Source of the DNA: Candidatus Brocadia sapporoensis
GTDB taxonomy: Bacteria; Planctomycetota; Brocadiia; Brocadiales; Brocadiaceae
Assembly (NCBI RefSeq): GCF_001753675.2
Contig: NZ_MJUW02000019.1
Location: 36,666 to 90,587 of the forward strand
Direction of reading: 5' to 3'
DNA: 53,922 bases
The position numbers were made by a program, and so were the translations under genes. Each line of letters starts with the position of its first letter. Within the stretch, counting starts at the first letter, position 1. Below the pieces are notes generated by a model, which saw only the letters and a program-made list of their open reading frames with translations, did no database searches and had not been told where the DNA came from. Below are positions 7,283-17,405 of the stretch, in pieces.

Positions 7283-9874
7283 ATGAAAACGACTGCATGG
7301 TTGGCCAAAGAATTCTTCCTCCCTGAAGCTCTTTCTTCTGCCAGGAATGCTATAGAAAAGGCGGGAGGAAATGAAACGTTCATGGTAGGAAGGCTTAACG
7401 ACGACCTCCTTGTGATGGACGTCGATGTCTGTGCCATGGGCAATAAAACGGCTGTACCCGCTATGATAAAGCAAGCGAGGTGCGGGGATGTTATTGTTCA
7501 CAACCATCCGGACGGGACTTTAGAGCCATCCGATGCAGATCTGGAGATCGCATCCTATATGGGATCTCAGAATGTGGGATGCTATATTGTGGATAATAAC
7601 GTGGAATTTGTATACCCCGTGGTAAAGGTTATGAAAGAGCGGTTATGCGAGAAGCTTGCCTTCAACGAGTTGTCGGCGCAATTTCAGCCGGAAGGAAATT
7701 TTGCAAGGCATCTGTCTCAGTATGAATATCGCAAGCCACAGGTCGATATGCTGAAATCGGTCGTTGATGCCTTTAATGAAGACAAAATTGCTGTGATTGA
7801 AGCGGGGACGGGGACGGGAAAATCTCTGGCATATCTGGCTCCTGCCGTGTTCTGGAGTATTAAAAACCAGGATCGGGTAGTGGTGTCTACGCATACGATA
7901 AACCTACAAGAACAATTAATGGAAAAAGACATTCCGATACTCAGAACATGCTGTGGACTCGATTTCAAGAGTGTTCTCGTAAAAGGGAGAAATAACTATG
8001 TGTGCCTGAGAAAGGTTTATAATTTACGTTTCGATAGCAGTGCGTTGATTGATGATGAAGATCGTCAGCAACTGAATGATCTGCTAGCGTGGGCGGCAAA
8101 AACACGAGATGGAAGCAAAACCGATCTTAATTTTGTGCCACAGGAGGATGTTTGGGAGGCAATACAATCTGAGGCAGACCAGTGCACACGACTGAAGTGC
8201 CGGTTTTATGACGAGTGTTATTTTTATATTGCCCGGAGAAACGCAGCAAGCGCAGATATCCTGGTCGTGAACCACTATCTTCTGATGGCTGACTTGATGG
8301 TGCGTAGGGAAACAAAGGGGTATGATGCCGTAGCTATCTTGCCTCCCTTCCAGAAAATTATTATCGATGAGGCTCATCATCTTGTAGATGTGGCAACGGC
8401 AAGTCTCAGCGCGACGATTTCGAGATTAAGGATACTAAAGCTCCTGGGGAGATTGGTTAATCTCAAGGATGCGAGAAAAGGCCTGTTGCAATACCTGAAG
8501 AGCAAATTAAAAGAGGTGAGTTCTGTTCATGACCAGGCTATTGCAGGAGAAATTACCGATAGAATCAACACGGAAATCCTGGAGGCACGCCAGCTTCTCT
8601 ATGATACCGTGCAAAGAATATTTGAAGATATGTCTGAAGCGATCAGTAATTATGGTGTTCACACCGGAATGCAAAAGGAAGAGATGAAGGATGGGGAGAT
8701 CACATTTCGCATTACTGCAAGCTTTGTTTCTACCGATCTGTGGCGAGATGTTATCGAGAGTCAATTCAGAAAATTGAGCGCGGATATCCGGGAATTTGTC
8801 TTTCTCTTAACGTCACTCCTCGAGGAAATGGCGGAATTCTCGAAAAAATCACAAGAAGTCTTATCGTCTGTTCTGATCGATCTTGTTTCGTGCAAGATGC
8901 GATTGAAATTTGTGACAAACGAGATTGATGCTTTTGTTGAGGATAATGAAAGGATTTGCAAATGGATAGAAATGAAGAGATACGCAGGGGAACCGACAGT
9001 CAGGTTTTGCACTGCGCCGCTTTCCGTTTCCGAAGATTTAAAGATGTGCCTCTACGATCATTATCGTACGATACTCCTGACATCCGCTACCCTGGCAATC
9101 AACAAGACCTTTTCCTTTTTCAAAGATAGTAGTGGTTTGCAGCAAATTTCACACGAGCGATTATCAGAATCGATCCTGGATTCCCCATTTGATTTCCAGC
9201 AGCAGTCTCTTATCGGTATTCCTACAGATATTGCAGAACCTGGCCAACCAGGTTATGTTTCCACTCTGGAAGAGAATATCTTAAAGACTATAGAAATTTC
9301 GGAAGGCCGTGCGTTAGTCCTGTTTACTTCATACAGTCTTCTCAACAATCTTTATCAACGATTGGAACCGCAGATCACACGACTTGGTTATGTCTGTTTG
9401 AAGCAAGGAATAAGGAGTCGTCATAACCTCCTCGAGACCTTTAAAGAAGATGCGACGTCGGTCTTGTTTGCTACAGACAGTTTCTGGGAAGGAATTGACG
9501 TAAAGGGAGATGCTTTGTCATGCGTCATCCTTACCCGATTGCCATTTAAGGTGCCGACACAACCTATTGTTGAGGCAAGGGTGGAGGCCATTGAAAGGGC
9601 TGGTGGTGATGCTTTTTTTCAATATTCCGTACCTATGGCAGTGATTAAATTCAAGCAGGGATTTGGCAGGCTCATCCGGAGTCGCGAGGATAAGGGAGTC
9701 GTGGTTGTTTTCGACCGCCGGATAGTTACTAAGAAATATGGGCGTGTCTTTCTTCAATCACTTCCGGATATCAGGTGCATTAAGGATAAGAGAGAGATTG
9801 TTTTTCAGGAAATGAGACAGTTTTTTGATGATGACACTTTTTCCCCGGTAGGGAAAAGGAAGTCCTTCCGGTAA
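7283..9874 (+). CDS. RadC/JAB-like domain fused to a DinG/XPD-type helicase
   Basis: The product is 863 aa. Residues 1-125 contain a JAMM-type motif, H73-N-H75-P-D-G followed by S83-x2-D86, in the layout of RadC proteins. From about residue 150 a superfamily 2 Rad3/DinG helicase follows: Walker A EAGTGTGKS with K180, DEAH at 362-365, and C-terminal motifs ATDSFWEGIDVKG and QGFGRLIRSREDKG. Four cysteines (C241, C301, C306, C312) have the spacing of the XPD/DinG iron-sulfur cluster. DinG unwinds forks, R-loops and D-loops 5'-3'. Standard DinG lacks the N-terminal metal-protease-like module, so the protein may couple unwinding to peptide or isopeptide processing. That coupling is inference. Confidence 0.88.
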   Translation: MKTTAWLAKEFFLPEALSSARNAIEKAGGNETFMVGRLNDDLLVMDVDVCAMGNKTAVPAMIKQARCGDVIVHNHPDGTLEPSDADLEIASYMGSQNVGCYIVDNNVEFVYPVVKVMKERLCEKLAFNELSAQFQPEGNFARHLSQYEYRKPQVDMLKSVVDAFNEDKIAVIEAGTGTGKSLAYLAPAVFWSIKNQDRVVVSTHTINLQEQLMEKDIPILRTCCGLDFKSVLVKGRNNYVCLRKVYNLRFDSSALIDDEDRQQLNDLLAWAAKTRDGSKTDLNFVPQEDVWEAIQSEADQCTRLKCRFYDECYFYIARRNAASADILVVNHYLLMADLMVRRETKGYDAVAILPPFQKIIIDEAHHLVDVATASLSATISRLRILKLLGRLVNLKDARKGLLQYLKSKLKEVSSVHDQAIAGEITDRINTEILEARQLLYDTVQRIFEDMSEAISNYGVHTGMQKEEMKDGEITFRITASFVSTDLWRDVIESQFRKLSADIREFVFLLTSLLEEMAEFSKKSQEVLSSVLIDLVSCKMRLKFVTNEIDAFVEDNERICKWIEMKRYAGEPTVRFCTAPLSVSEDLKMCLYDHYRTILLTSATLAINKTFSFFKDSSGLQQISHERLSESILDSPFDFQQQSLIGIPTDIAEPGQPGYVSTLEENILKTIEISEGRALVLFTSYSLLNNLYQRLEPQITRLGYVCLKQGIRSRHNLLETFKEDATSVLFATDSFWEGIDVKGDALSCVILTRLPFKVPTQPIVEARVEAIERAGGDAFFQYSVPMAVIKFKQGFGRLIRSREDKGVVVVFDRRIVTKKYGRVFLQSLPDIRCIKDKREIVFQEMRQFFDDDTFSPVGKRKSFR

Positions 9875-10015
9875 GGCCACAGAGTACATGTTCCACGGAT
9901 AGGAAGGAAAGAATAAATAATTTACTACATTGATGTTAAGGAATTCCAATACAAAAAGTAGCGCAGGGGTTTATCTCCCGCCATTGGCCTGATTTGTTGG
10001 GGAAGGCATATTATC

Positions 10016-10912
10016 ATGAAGGTTTTTTTAACAGGCAGTACCGGCTTTGTAGGAAAACGGATACTTCAGGATTTACTCAAAAAAAATTATCAGGTCAGAT
10101 GCGTTGTCAGGCAGGGTTCTGAACAAAAGATTGTGCACTACAAAGAAGCGGCGGACATTGTACAAGGAGATATTACCGATGTGGACAGTTTGCGAGGCAA
10201 ACTGGCAGGATGTGATGCTGTGATCAACCTTGTTGGTATTATCAGAGAGTTTCCCGGGAAAGGGATTACGTTTGAGAAATTACATTATGAGGGGACGGTA
10301 AATCTTCTTAAAGCGGCACGGGAACAGGGTGTCCGTCGATTCATTCAGATGAGTGCGCTCGGGGCGCGAAAAGACGGGAAGACCCAATATCAGCAAACCA
10401 AGTTCCGTGCGGAAGAATGTATACAAAGCAGCGGGCTTGATTATACGATTTTTCGCCCATCAGTTATCTACGGGCCTGGAGACAAATTCGTCAATCTATT
10501 TGTCCGCATGCTGAAGACACTGCAATTTGTGCCTGTCATTGGCAACGGCAGGTATCAGATGCAACCCGTATCCGTGGAAAACGTATCGAATGGTTTTGTA
10601 AGATCAATAGAGCAAAAGGATTCTATTGGAAAAATATTTGTTGTTGGCGGACCGGAAAAGATGGAGTTTAATCGAATTATTGATATCATTGGCAGCGTCC
10701 TCTGCGTGCCTCCGTATAAACTTCATATCCCGGTTTTCATCATGAACCTTGCAGCAGAAATGTTTGATTGGCTGCCCGCCTTTCCTGTTACAAAAGACCA
10801 GATTAGCATGCTACTGGAAGGCAACACCTGTGATGAAAAACCATTTTTAAATCATTTTAGTATCAAATCTATTGAGTTTAAACAAGGTATCTCCAAATAC
10901 TTTATATCATGA
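10016..10912 (+). CDS. NAD(P)-binding SDR, NDUFA9-like (atypical SDR5)
   Basis: The product is 298 aa. The N-terminal Rossmann motif GSTGFVG is followed by VQGDITDVDSL, AVINLVGIIRE and RRFIQMSALGARKDG. This order is typical of the atypical short-chain dehydrogenases related to complex I subunit NDUFA9. The Tyr/Lys pair YQQTKFRAEE is present. Such proteins bind NAD(P) and act as redox chaperones or quinone/lipid-related enzymes; the reaction is unknown here. The O-methyltransferase gene starts 18 nt downstream, so the two are probably one transcript. Confidence 0.85.
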   Translation: MKVFLTGSTGFVGKRILQDLLKKNYQVRCVVRQGSEQKIVHYKEAADIVQGDITDVDSLRGKLAGCDAVINLVGIIREFPGKGITFEKLHYEGTVNLLKAAREQGVRRFIQMSALGARKDGKTQYQQTKFRAEECIQSSGLDYTIFRPSVIYGPGDKFVNLFVRMLKTLQFVPVIGNGRYQMQPVSVENVSNGFVRSIEQKDSIGKIFVVGGPEKMEFNRIIDIIGSVLCVPPYKLHIPVFIMNLAAEMFDWLPAFPVTKDQISMLLEGNTCDEKPFLNHFSIKSIEFKQGISKYFIS

Positions 10913-10930
10913 AAGGTATAGATACAACCC

Positions 10931-11935
10931 ATGACAGACACGAACTATCCGAAGGTTGATTATCTTCTGCAGCTCAGTTGTGGCTACTGGAAGTCCTATA
11001 TCCTCTTTACCGCGGTGGAGTTTGATCTCTTTACTATTATGAACAAAGGAAGGCTTACCGCCAAAGAAGTTTCTCAGGCTATTCAGGCCAACGAACGGGC
11101 GACCGAGATGCTTCTCAACGCACTTGTTTCGCTTAGATTACTTATTAAACAGGAAAACCACTATGCAAATTCCTCTCTATCGAATTGCTATCTGATCAAG
11201 GGAAATCCTAATTATCTTGGAGATTATATCCATCATTTTCATAATATGACGGATACCTGGGCAATGCTTCGGGAAACGATCGAAACGGGAAATCCGGTTT
11301 CCCTGAAGGACCTGCCGGAAGAGGTTGATCCGCATGATTTGAGGGATTTTATTACGGCAATGCATAATATAGCTTCCGTAAAGACAGAGGAGCTTTGCAG
11401 AAAGCTCGATTTAAAAGGTGCAAAGACGTTGCTGGATATTGCTGGTGGTCCTGGTACCTATGCCATTGCCCTCGCAAAGGCCAATCCAGAGCTTCGTGCC
11501 GTTGTCTTTGATCTGGAGCACACCATTCGCCTCACCCGTGAATTCATTGCGGCGGCAAAGATAGGAGACCGCGTTACCACGCAAGCGGGCAATTGTCTGG
11601 AGGATGGCTTTGGGGAAAATATGTACGATGTAATTCTGGTCTCAAATCTTTTGCATATTTACAACACTGCCAATAATACCAGAATACTCAGGAAGTGCCG
11701 GGATGCTCTCAAAGAGTGCGGACTCATTGTCATCCATGAATTTGTCCTGGATGAAACAAGGACACATCCACAGTTTGCCGCTCTCTTCAGCCTCAATATG
11801 CTCCTCGGTACTCAGGAAGGGGCTTCGTACAGCGAGCCTGAATACCAGGAATGGCTTGCCAATGCCGGGTTTGATGATATAAAAAAGATTGACCTGGAGT
11901 CCAATTCAACCTTAATTATTGGCAAAAGAAGATAG
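10931..11935 (+). CDS. SAM-dependent O-methyltransferase with dimerisation domain
   Basis: The product is 334 aa. Residues 1-90 are a winged-helix dimerisation module (VEFDLFTIMNKGRLTAKEVS). The catalytic domain has the SAM-binding loop LLDIAGGPGTYAIALA, the acidic VVFDLEHTIR and the later DVILVSNLLHIY. This is the plan of plant COMT/ASMT-like and polyketide O-methyltransferases. The substrate is not predictable from the sequence. It follows the SDR gene by 18 nt and converges on glmS 10 nt beyond its stop. Confidence 0.87.
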   Translation: MTDTNYPKVDYLLQLSCGYWKSYILFTAVEFDLFTIMNKGRLTAKEVSQAIQANERATEMLLNALVSLRLLIKQENHYANSSLSNCYLIKGNPNYLGDYIHHFHNMTDTWAMLRETIETGNPVSLKDLPEEVDPHDLRDFITAMHNIASVKTEELCRKLDLKGAKTLLDIAGGPGTYAIALAKANPELRAVVFDLEHTIRLTREFIAAAKIGDRVTTQAGNCLEDGFGENMYDVILVSNLLHIYNTANNTRILRKCRDALKECGLIVIHEFVLDETRTHPQFAALFSLNMLLGTQEGASYSEPEYQEWLANAGFDDIKKIDLESNSTLIIGKRR

Positions 11936-11945
11936 GACAATCGTC

Positions 11946-13772
11946 TTATTCAACGGTTACGCTTTTGGCAAGATTTCTGGGTTTGTCGACATCACAATTA
12001 CGCATGACTGCCATATGGTACGCCAGTAACTGGAGTGGTATTACAGAAAGAATGGGTGTCAACCAATCGGAAGTCTTCGGAATATAAAAGACATGATCGA
12101 CTTTTCCTCTGATAGAATCGTCTCCTTCCGTCGCAATTGCTATCAGCCTTCCACCTCTGGATTTGACCTCGGCAATATTACTTAAAATCTTTCCGTAGAC
12201 ACTATCCTTTGTAGCAATAAAGATTACAGGCATATCCTTGTTGATAAGGGCGATAGGTCCGTGTTTCATCTCTGCAGCCGGGTAACCTTCGGCATGAATA
12301 TAGGATATCTCCTTGAGCTTTAATGCTCCTTCAAGCGCCACGGGGTAATTGTATCCTCTGCCCAGATAGAGGGCATTTTCACTGTCTTTATACATACGGG
12401 CAAGTTCCACAATTTCTTCTTCCCTGTCGAGGATGTTCTGGATTTTATCGGGTATTGACTGGATAACCTTAATTGCGTCGGAGGATACCGGGGCATGGGG
12501 ATGTTTCAAATGCATCATATACAAAGTGAAAAGATATAAAACGGTAATCTGGGCAGTAAATGCCTTGGTGGATGCAACTCCTATCTCCGGGCCGATATGT
12601 AAATAAATACCACAATCAGCCTCACGGGCAATCGTACTGCCTACGACATTGCAGATAGAAAGCAATTTTGCTCCCTTGTGCTTTGCTTCCCGCATTGCTG
12701 CTAACGTATCCGCTGTTTCACCTGACTGGCTTATGGCTATAACGACCGTATCTTCTTCAATCACAGGGTTTCGATACCGAAACTCTGAGGCATATTCAAC
12801 ATCAACAGGCATACGTGCCAGTTCTTCCAGCATGTATTCACCCACCAGCCCTGCATGCCAGGAGGTGCCACAGGCGACAATGATAATACGTTTTGCCTTA
12901 CGGAGTTCCTTTTCACAGCTTAATAAGCCTCCCAATTTGATCGGGCCATGGTCGGTTTCTATTCTTCCGCGCATTACATTTCGCAACGCCTGGGGTTGTT
13001 CGTGGATCTCTTTGAGCATAAAATGCTCATATCCGCCCTTCTCGATCATATCGATATTCCATAGCACCTCTTCCACCTTTTTGTAAGTAGGGATATTTTG
13101 TATGGTTTTAGTTTCGTAATGATCCAAGGTGAGAATAGCCACCTCATTATCATCCAGATACACCACATCCCTTGTATGCCCAAGGGAAGCAGAGACATCC
13201 GATGTGACAAAGTATTCTTTATTACCAATGCCTATTACCAGAGGAGATCCCTTTCTTGCGGCTACGATCTTGTTCGGATCTTTCGTAGAAATTACGGCAA
13301 TTCCATAGGTTCCTTCTACCTCTTTCAATGCCTCCATAACTGCTTTTTCGAGATTGTTCTGAAAATATTTTTCGATGAGATGTGCTAATACCTCGGTATC
13401 GGTTTCGCTCTGAAAGATATGTCCTTCCCTTTCCAATCTGGATTTTAGATAATCATAATTCTCGATAATTCCGTTATGCACCACGGCAATTTGTTTGTGG
13501 CAATCCATATGAGGATGGGCATTGTTCATGGTCGGAGCGCCATGCGTTGCCCATCGTGTATGAACAATTCCTATATGGGTGTTGAATTTGCCACCATCGA
13601 GCTTTTTTTCCAGTTCGGCTATTTTTCCTACGGCTTTTTCGCACCTTAAGCTGCCATTTTCGACAAAGGCGATTCCGGAGGAATCGTATCCGCGATATTC
13701 GAGCCTTTTAATACCGTCCAACAAAATCGTGACGGCTTTGTTATATCCAATATATCCTACAATTCCGCACAT
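11946..13772 (-). CDS. glmS: Glutamine-fructose-6-phosphate aminotransferase
   Basis: The product is 608 aa, a full-length GlmS. The N-terminus MCGIVGYIG has the catalytic Cys2 of the glutaminase domain. HTRWATHGAP and HNGIIENY are conserved glutaminase motifs. Two SIS domains follow, with VACGTSWHAGL, AISQSGETADTLAA and STKAFTAQ, and the C-terminus ends in KPRNLAKSVTVE. GlmS makes glucosamine-6-phosphate, the entry point to UDP-GlcNAc for peptidoglycan and lipid A. It starts 18 nt after lpxD on the same strand, which is consistent since both feed envelope synthesis. Confidence 0.96.
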   Translation of the reverse strand: MCGIVGYIGYNKAVTILLDGIKRLEYRGYDSSGIAFVENGSLRCEKAVGKIAELEKKLDGGKFNTHIGIVHTRWATHGAPTMNNAHPHMDCHKQIAVVHNGIIENYDYLKSRLEREGHIFQSETDTEVLAHLIEKYFQNNLEKAVMEALKEVEGTYGIAVISTKDPNKIVAARKGSPLVIGIGNKEYFVTSDVSASLGHTRDVVYLDDNEVAILTLDHYETKTIQNIPTYKKVEEVLWNIDMIEKGGYEHFMLKEIHEQPQALRNVMRGRIETDHGPIKLGGLLSCEKELRKAKRIIIVACGTSWHAGLVGEYMLEELARMPVDVEYASEFRYRNPVIEEDTVVIAISQSGETADTLAAMREAKHKGAKLLSICNVVGSTIAREADCGIYLHIGPEIGVASTKAFTAQITVLYLFTLYMMHLKHPHAPVSSDAIKVIQSIPDKIQNILDREEEIVELARMYKDSENALYLGRGYNYPVALEGALKLKEISYIHAEGYPAAEMKHGPIALINKDMPVIFIATKDSVYGKILSNIAEVKSRGGRLIAIATEGDDSIRGKVDHVFYIPKTSDWLTPILSVIPLQLLAYHMAVMRNCDVDKPRNLAKSVTVE

Positions 13773-13790
13773 GGGTTTTAGTCCTCAAAA

Positions 13791-14801
13791 TTATCGTGAT
13801 GTTTTCACAAGTCTTTTAATGGTATTATATATTTCTGGTAATTTTTTGATTACTACCTGAATGCGTTTTTCTTCCGCAATCGGTTTGGCCGGCGACCCCC
13901 ATACAATTGAGCCAGCCTCTAAACTTTTATAAACCTTGGAACCGCCGCCAATCATGCAGTTGTCGCCTATTGTTGCATGGTCAGTGATACCGACATCTTC
14001 AGCAATCAGAACATTTTTTCCAATTTTAGCACTTCCTGCAATCTTGGCGTATGCAATAAGCATCGTGTCATCCCCTATAACAACATTGTGGGCAATATGG
14101 GAATGATTGTCTATCTTCACTCCATTTCCAATGATGGTTTTGTCGAGGGCAGCGCGGCAGATCGTTACCATAGCGCCAATTTCGACATCATCGCCAATTT
14201 CAACGATTCCAACTTGTGGTATCTTTACGTGTTTCTTTTTCAATTGAAGATAGCCAAATCCATCATCACCGATAACGCTATTGCAATGAATAGTAACCCG
14301 CCTCCCAATGATAGTGTTTTCCCGGATAGAGACGTTGGCGTAGATAACTGAGTTGTCTCCGATGCGGCTCCCCTTGCCAATAAATGTATTTGGATAAATG
14401 GCAACATAATTACCGATCGTTACTCCGTCCTCCACGACAACATGTGCACCGGCAGAAACTCCTACTCCCACGGTAGCTTCTTTACTGATGACCGCCGTAG
14501 GATGAATGCCTGCCTGACGTTTAAATCGCTCTTGTGCTACAATCTCCAGAAATTTTGTAAAAGAGAGGGTTGGATTTTCTAAGATAATTTGTGGTTTTTT
14601 GAGTTGCTGAATCTCACGGTGTATTACGATTGCGGCAGCGCGAGATGTTAAAGCCTGAGGGACAAGGACGTCGTTCTTGACAAAGGCTATATCTCCTTCT
14701 TTTGCAGCTTCAATGCTAGCAAGTCCTGTAATGCAGGTATTCCCATCACCAATGATTTTCCCGCCAAGAATAGCATGGATTTCATTAAGGGTAAATTTCA
14801 T
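13791..14801 (-). CDS. lpxD: UDP-3-O-acylglucosamine N-acyltransferase
   Basis: The product is 336 aa. An N-terminal uridine-binding domain (MKFTLNEIHAILGGKIIGDG) precedes a long left-handed beta-helix of hexapeptide repeats, seen as repeated [IV]GxxxxI/V units such as IGNYVAIYPNTFIGKGSRIG. HIAHNVVIGDD carries the catalytic histidine region. LpxD transfers a 3-hydroxyacyl chain from ACP to UDP-acyl-glucosamine in lipid A synthesis, so its location just downstream of the acpP/fabF block is functionally coherent. It implies a lipid A-type outer membrane. Confidence 0.94.
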   Translation of the reverse strand: MKFTLNEIHAILGGKIIGDGNTCITGLASIEAAKEGDIAFVKNDVLVPQALTSRAAAIVIHREIQQLKKPQIILENPTLSFTKFLEIVAQERFKRQAGIHPTAVISKEATVGVGVSAGAHVVVEDGVTIGNYVAIYPNTFIGKGSRIGDNSVIYANVSIRENTIIGRRVTIHCNSVIGDDGFGYLQLKKKHVKIPQVGIVEIGDDVEIGAMVTICRAALDKTIIGNGVKIDNHSHIAHNVVIGDDTMLIAYAKIAGSAKIGKNVLIAEDVGITDHATIGDNCMIGGGSKVYKSLEAGSIVWGSPAKPIAEEKRIQVVIKKLPEIYNTIKRLVKTSR

Positions 14802-14949
14802 GTATCTGCAGAGAGATTGTTTGGTTTATTCCATTTTACATTTTTAATGTTACCATTGAACACTAGTATATCAGAAATAGAATCATCTGCAAATTTTTAA
14901 TATTTTTAGGAACAGATAACGTGACATGGTTATATGTAAGTTTATGGGG

Positions 14950-16194
14950 TTATACCTGCCCAAGAATAATGCAAGCGTTGTGGCCGCCAAAGCCAAACGA
15001 ATTAGAAAGTGCATTTTTAATCTTCTTTTTCCGGGCAACATTGGGGACAAAGTCTAATCCGGCGCATTTGGGGTCGGGTGTCTCATGGTTAATGGTTGGT
15101 GGTATGATCCCATCCTTAATTGCCAAGGTACAGATGATTATTTCAACACTCCCTGAAGCGCCGAGTTGGTGACCCAACATAGATTTTGTAGAACTGATAG
15201 GGATTTTGGGTGCATGTAGTCCAAAGACCTTCTTAACGGCTTCCATTTCAATGTTGTCACCAATTGGAGTTGAGGTAGCATGTGCATTAATGTAATCTAT
15301 TTCTTCCGGATTACATTGAGCGTCATTCAGGGCGCTTACCATGCATCGCACAGCGCCTTCACCGTTTGGTTCTGGCGCCGCAATATGATATGCATCTGAG
15401 TTGAGTCCGTAGCCAAGTATCTCTGCATAGATATGTGCACCTCTTTTTTTTGCGATTTCAAATTCTTCAAGCACAACAACACCGGCGCCTTCGGAAAGGA
15501 CGAAACCATCCCGGTCTTTATCAAAGGGACGGCTTGCTTGTTGTGGTGCATTATTTCGGGTAGAAAGAGCCTTCATTGAGATAAAACCACCCATTGCCAA
15601 AGGAGTAATTACCGCTTCTGAGCTTCCCGCAATCATTATGTCTGCATCTCCCCGCTGGATAATCCTGACGGCCTCTCCTACGGTATTGCCGCCGGTAGTG
15701 CATGCTGTTACCAGTGCGTAATTCGGTCCCTTGAGTCCGAATCGTATTGCTACTTGTGCCGGGGCGGCGTTGACCATTAATTTGGGAATCAGAAAAGGTG
15801 ATATTCTCGAAGGTCCTTTTTTGAGAAGGATTGCATGCTGTTCCTCAAGTTCTATTAAACCACCCATGCCAGAACCAATGATAACCCCCGCTCTGGTTTT
15901 GTCGAAGCCTTCTAAACCAAGCTCAGCATCTTTTACTGCCAGGACAGCGGCGACGATAGCAAACTGAGCAAACCGGTCTAACCGCCGGGCATCTTTAACA
16001 TCGAGCCAGCGGTTAGGTTCAAAATCGCTAATTTCTCCTCCAAAGTGTACATCAAAAGCAGTGGTATCGAAAGAAGTAATGGGTTTTATACCGCTTTTCC
16101 CTTCACAGAGCGCAGACCAGAGTTCTGCTTTTTCGTACCCTAAAGGGGTAACCGCACCTACGCCGGTAATAACAACCCTTCGCCGTTTCTGCAT
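14950..16194 (-). CDS. fabF: 3-oxoacyl-ACP synthase II
   Basis: The product is 414 aa. The active site includes Cys165 in VTACTTGGN, with histidines in NAHATSTPIGDN and STKSMLGHQLGASG. The N-terminus RRRVVITGVGAVTPLG is typical. FabF elongates acyl-ACP with malonyl-ACP in type II fatty-acid synthesis. It starts directly at the acpP stop, so translation is likely coupled. About 150 nt separate it from lpxD downstream. Confidence 0.95.
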   Translation of the reverse strand: MQKRRRVVITGVGAVTPLGYEKAELWSALCEGKSGIKPITSFDTTAFDVHFGGEISDFEPNRWLDVKDARRLDRFAQFAIVAAVLAVKDAELGLEGFDKTRAGVIIGSGMGGLIELEEQHAILLKKGPSRISPFLIPKLMVNAAPAQVAIRFGLKGPNYALVTACTTGGNTVGEAVRIIQRGDADIMIAGSSEAVITPLAMGGFISMKALSTRNNAPQQASRPFDKDRDGFVLSEGAGVVVLEEFEIAKKRGAHIYAEILGYGLNSDAYHIAAPEPNGEGAVRCMVSALNDAQCNPEEIDYINAHATSTPIGDNIEMEAVKKVFGLHAPKIPISSTKSMLGHQLGASGSVEIIICTLAIKDGIIPPTINHETPDPKCAGLDFVPNVARKKKIKNALSNSFGFGGHNACIILGQV

Positions 16195-16428
16195 TTATTT
16201 GTGTTCCTCAATGTATTTAACCGCATCCCCAACAGTCCGTATCTTTTCCGCATCTTCATCAGGGATATTCATATCAAAGGCGTCTTCAAATTCCATGATC
16301 AGTTCTACGGTATCCAGGGAATCTGCTCCCAAGTCGTTAATAAATGCCGTTTCTTTCGTAATCTGTTCCGCTTTTACTCCCATTTGTTTTATGATAATCT
16401 CTTTGACCTTATCTTCAACTGCTGACAC
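16195..16428 (-). CDS. acpP: Acyl carrier protein
   Basis: The product is 77 aa. The phosphopantetheine attachment site is Ser37 in [16 protein letters not shown]. It is acidic and has the four-helix ACP pattern from [15 protein letters not shown] to AVKYIEEHK. It carries growing acyl chains for the neighbouring Fab enzymes and LpxD. It lies 17 nt after fabD and abuts fabF. The position where fabG usually sits, between fabD and acpP, is empty. Confidence 0.96.
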   Translation of the reverse strand: MSAVEDKVKEIIIKQMGVKAEQITKETAFINDLGADSLDTVELIMEFEDAFDMNIPDEDAEKIRTVGDAVKYIEEHK

Positions 16429-16445
16429 GATTTTACCTCCTTATG

Positions 16446-17405
16446 CTAAAATGAATACAATTTCCCTATATTTTCAAAGGCATCTATGGTGTCGATGCTT
16501 CTGATTTCCTGGGCAGCGTCAATCCTTTTCATGAGCCCCGACAATGTTTTGCCAGGTCCAATCTCATAAAACTGATTAAATCCGTCTTGTATCAGACGGG
16601 AGATTGACTGATGCCACCGTACCGGACTATTTAATTGTTTTGTTAATGATGTTTTTATCTCGTTGGGTTCCCTCACATATCGTGCATGAATATTTGCTAT
16701 AACAGGAATATTTGGCTGCGAGATTGGCGTTGATGCCAGTTCCCTTGCAAGTTTATCACTTGCTGGGGTCATTAAGTCTGAATGAAATGCTCCGTCGACT
16801 TTTAAGGGGACGACCATTCTTGCTCCTCTTTCCTTAGCGAGAACGGATGCCTTTTCTAACAGAGACTTTTCGCCTGAGATAACAATTTGCCCCGGGCTAT
16901 TATAATTCGCTGCACAAATGATTCCCATCGGCATCAACTCCGCACAAATCTGTTCCACCTTTTCGTCTGCTAATCCAATAACAGAAACCATCCCACCCGC
17001 ATTTGCATTACACGCTTCCTGCATAAACAGACCGCGCTTGTATACCAACCTCACCGCATCCTGAAAAGCTATTGAACCTGCAGCTACATGTGCCGTATAT
17101 TCTCCAAGGCTTAGTCCGGCAGTTGCATGGCACTCATTTCCATTACTGAATGGATTTCTTTTTACGACTTCCAATATTGCCAGGCTGACTACAAGAATGG
17201 CAGGCTGACACAGGGATGTCTTGTTTAACTCTTCCTGTTTTTCATGGAAGCAGAGCGAAGCTATATCAAATCCAAGTATTTCACTAGCCTGATTGAATAT
17301 CTCTCGCGCTTCTTTGAAGTGGGTATAGAAATCTTTACCCATTCCCACATATTGCGATCCCTGACCGGGGAAAAGAAATGCTGTCTTTTGCTTGCACTCT
17401 ACCAT
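16446..17405 (-). CDS. fabD: Malonyl-CoA:ACP transacylase
   Basis: The product is 319 aa. FPGQGSQYVGMG is at the N-terminus, and the active-site serine is S99 in AGLSLGEYTA, with the catalytic histidine in VDGAFHSDLM. FabD loads malonyl groups onto ACP. The start overlaps the end of fabH by 7 bp, which is typical of translational coupling in fab operons. Confidence 0.94.
   Translation of the reverse strand: MVECKQKTAFLFPGQGSQYVGMGKDFYTHFKEAREIFNQASEILGFDIASLCFHEKQEELNKTSLCQPAILVVSLAILEVVKRNPFSNGNECHATAGLSLGEYTAHVAAGSIAFQDAVRLVYKRGLFMQEACNANAGGMVSVIGLADEKVEQICAELMPMGIICAANYNSPGQIVISGEKSLLEKASVLAKERGARMVVPLKVDGAFHSDLMTPASDKLARELASTPISQPNIPVIANIHARYVREPNEIKTSLTKQLNSPVRWHQSISRLIQDGFNQFYEIGPGKTLSGLMKRIDAAQEIRSIDTIDAFENIGKLYSF

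Noticed and set aside
12649-13086. 145-codon frame antisense to glmS
   Set aside because: glmS is full length and conserved; the frame is a shadow.
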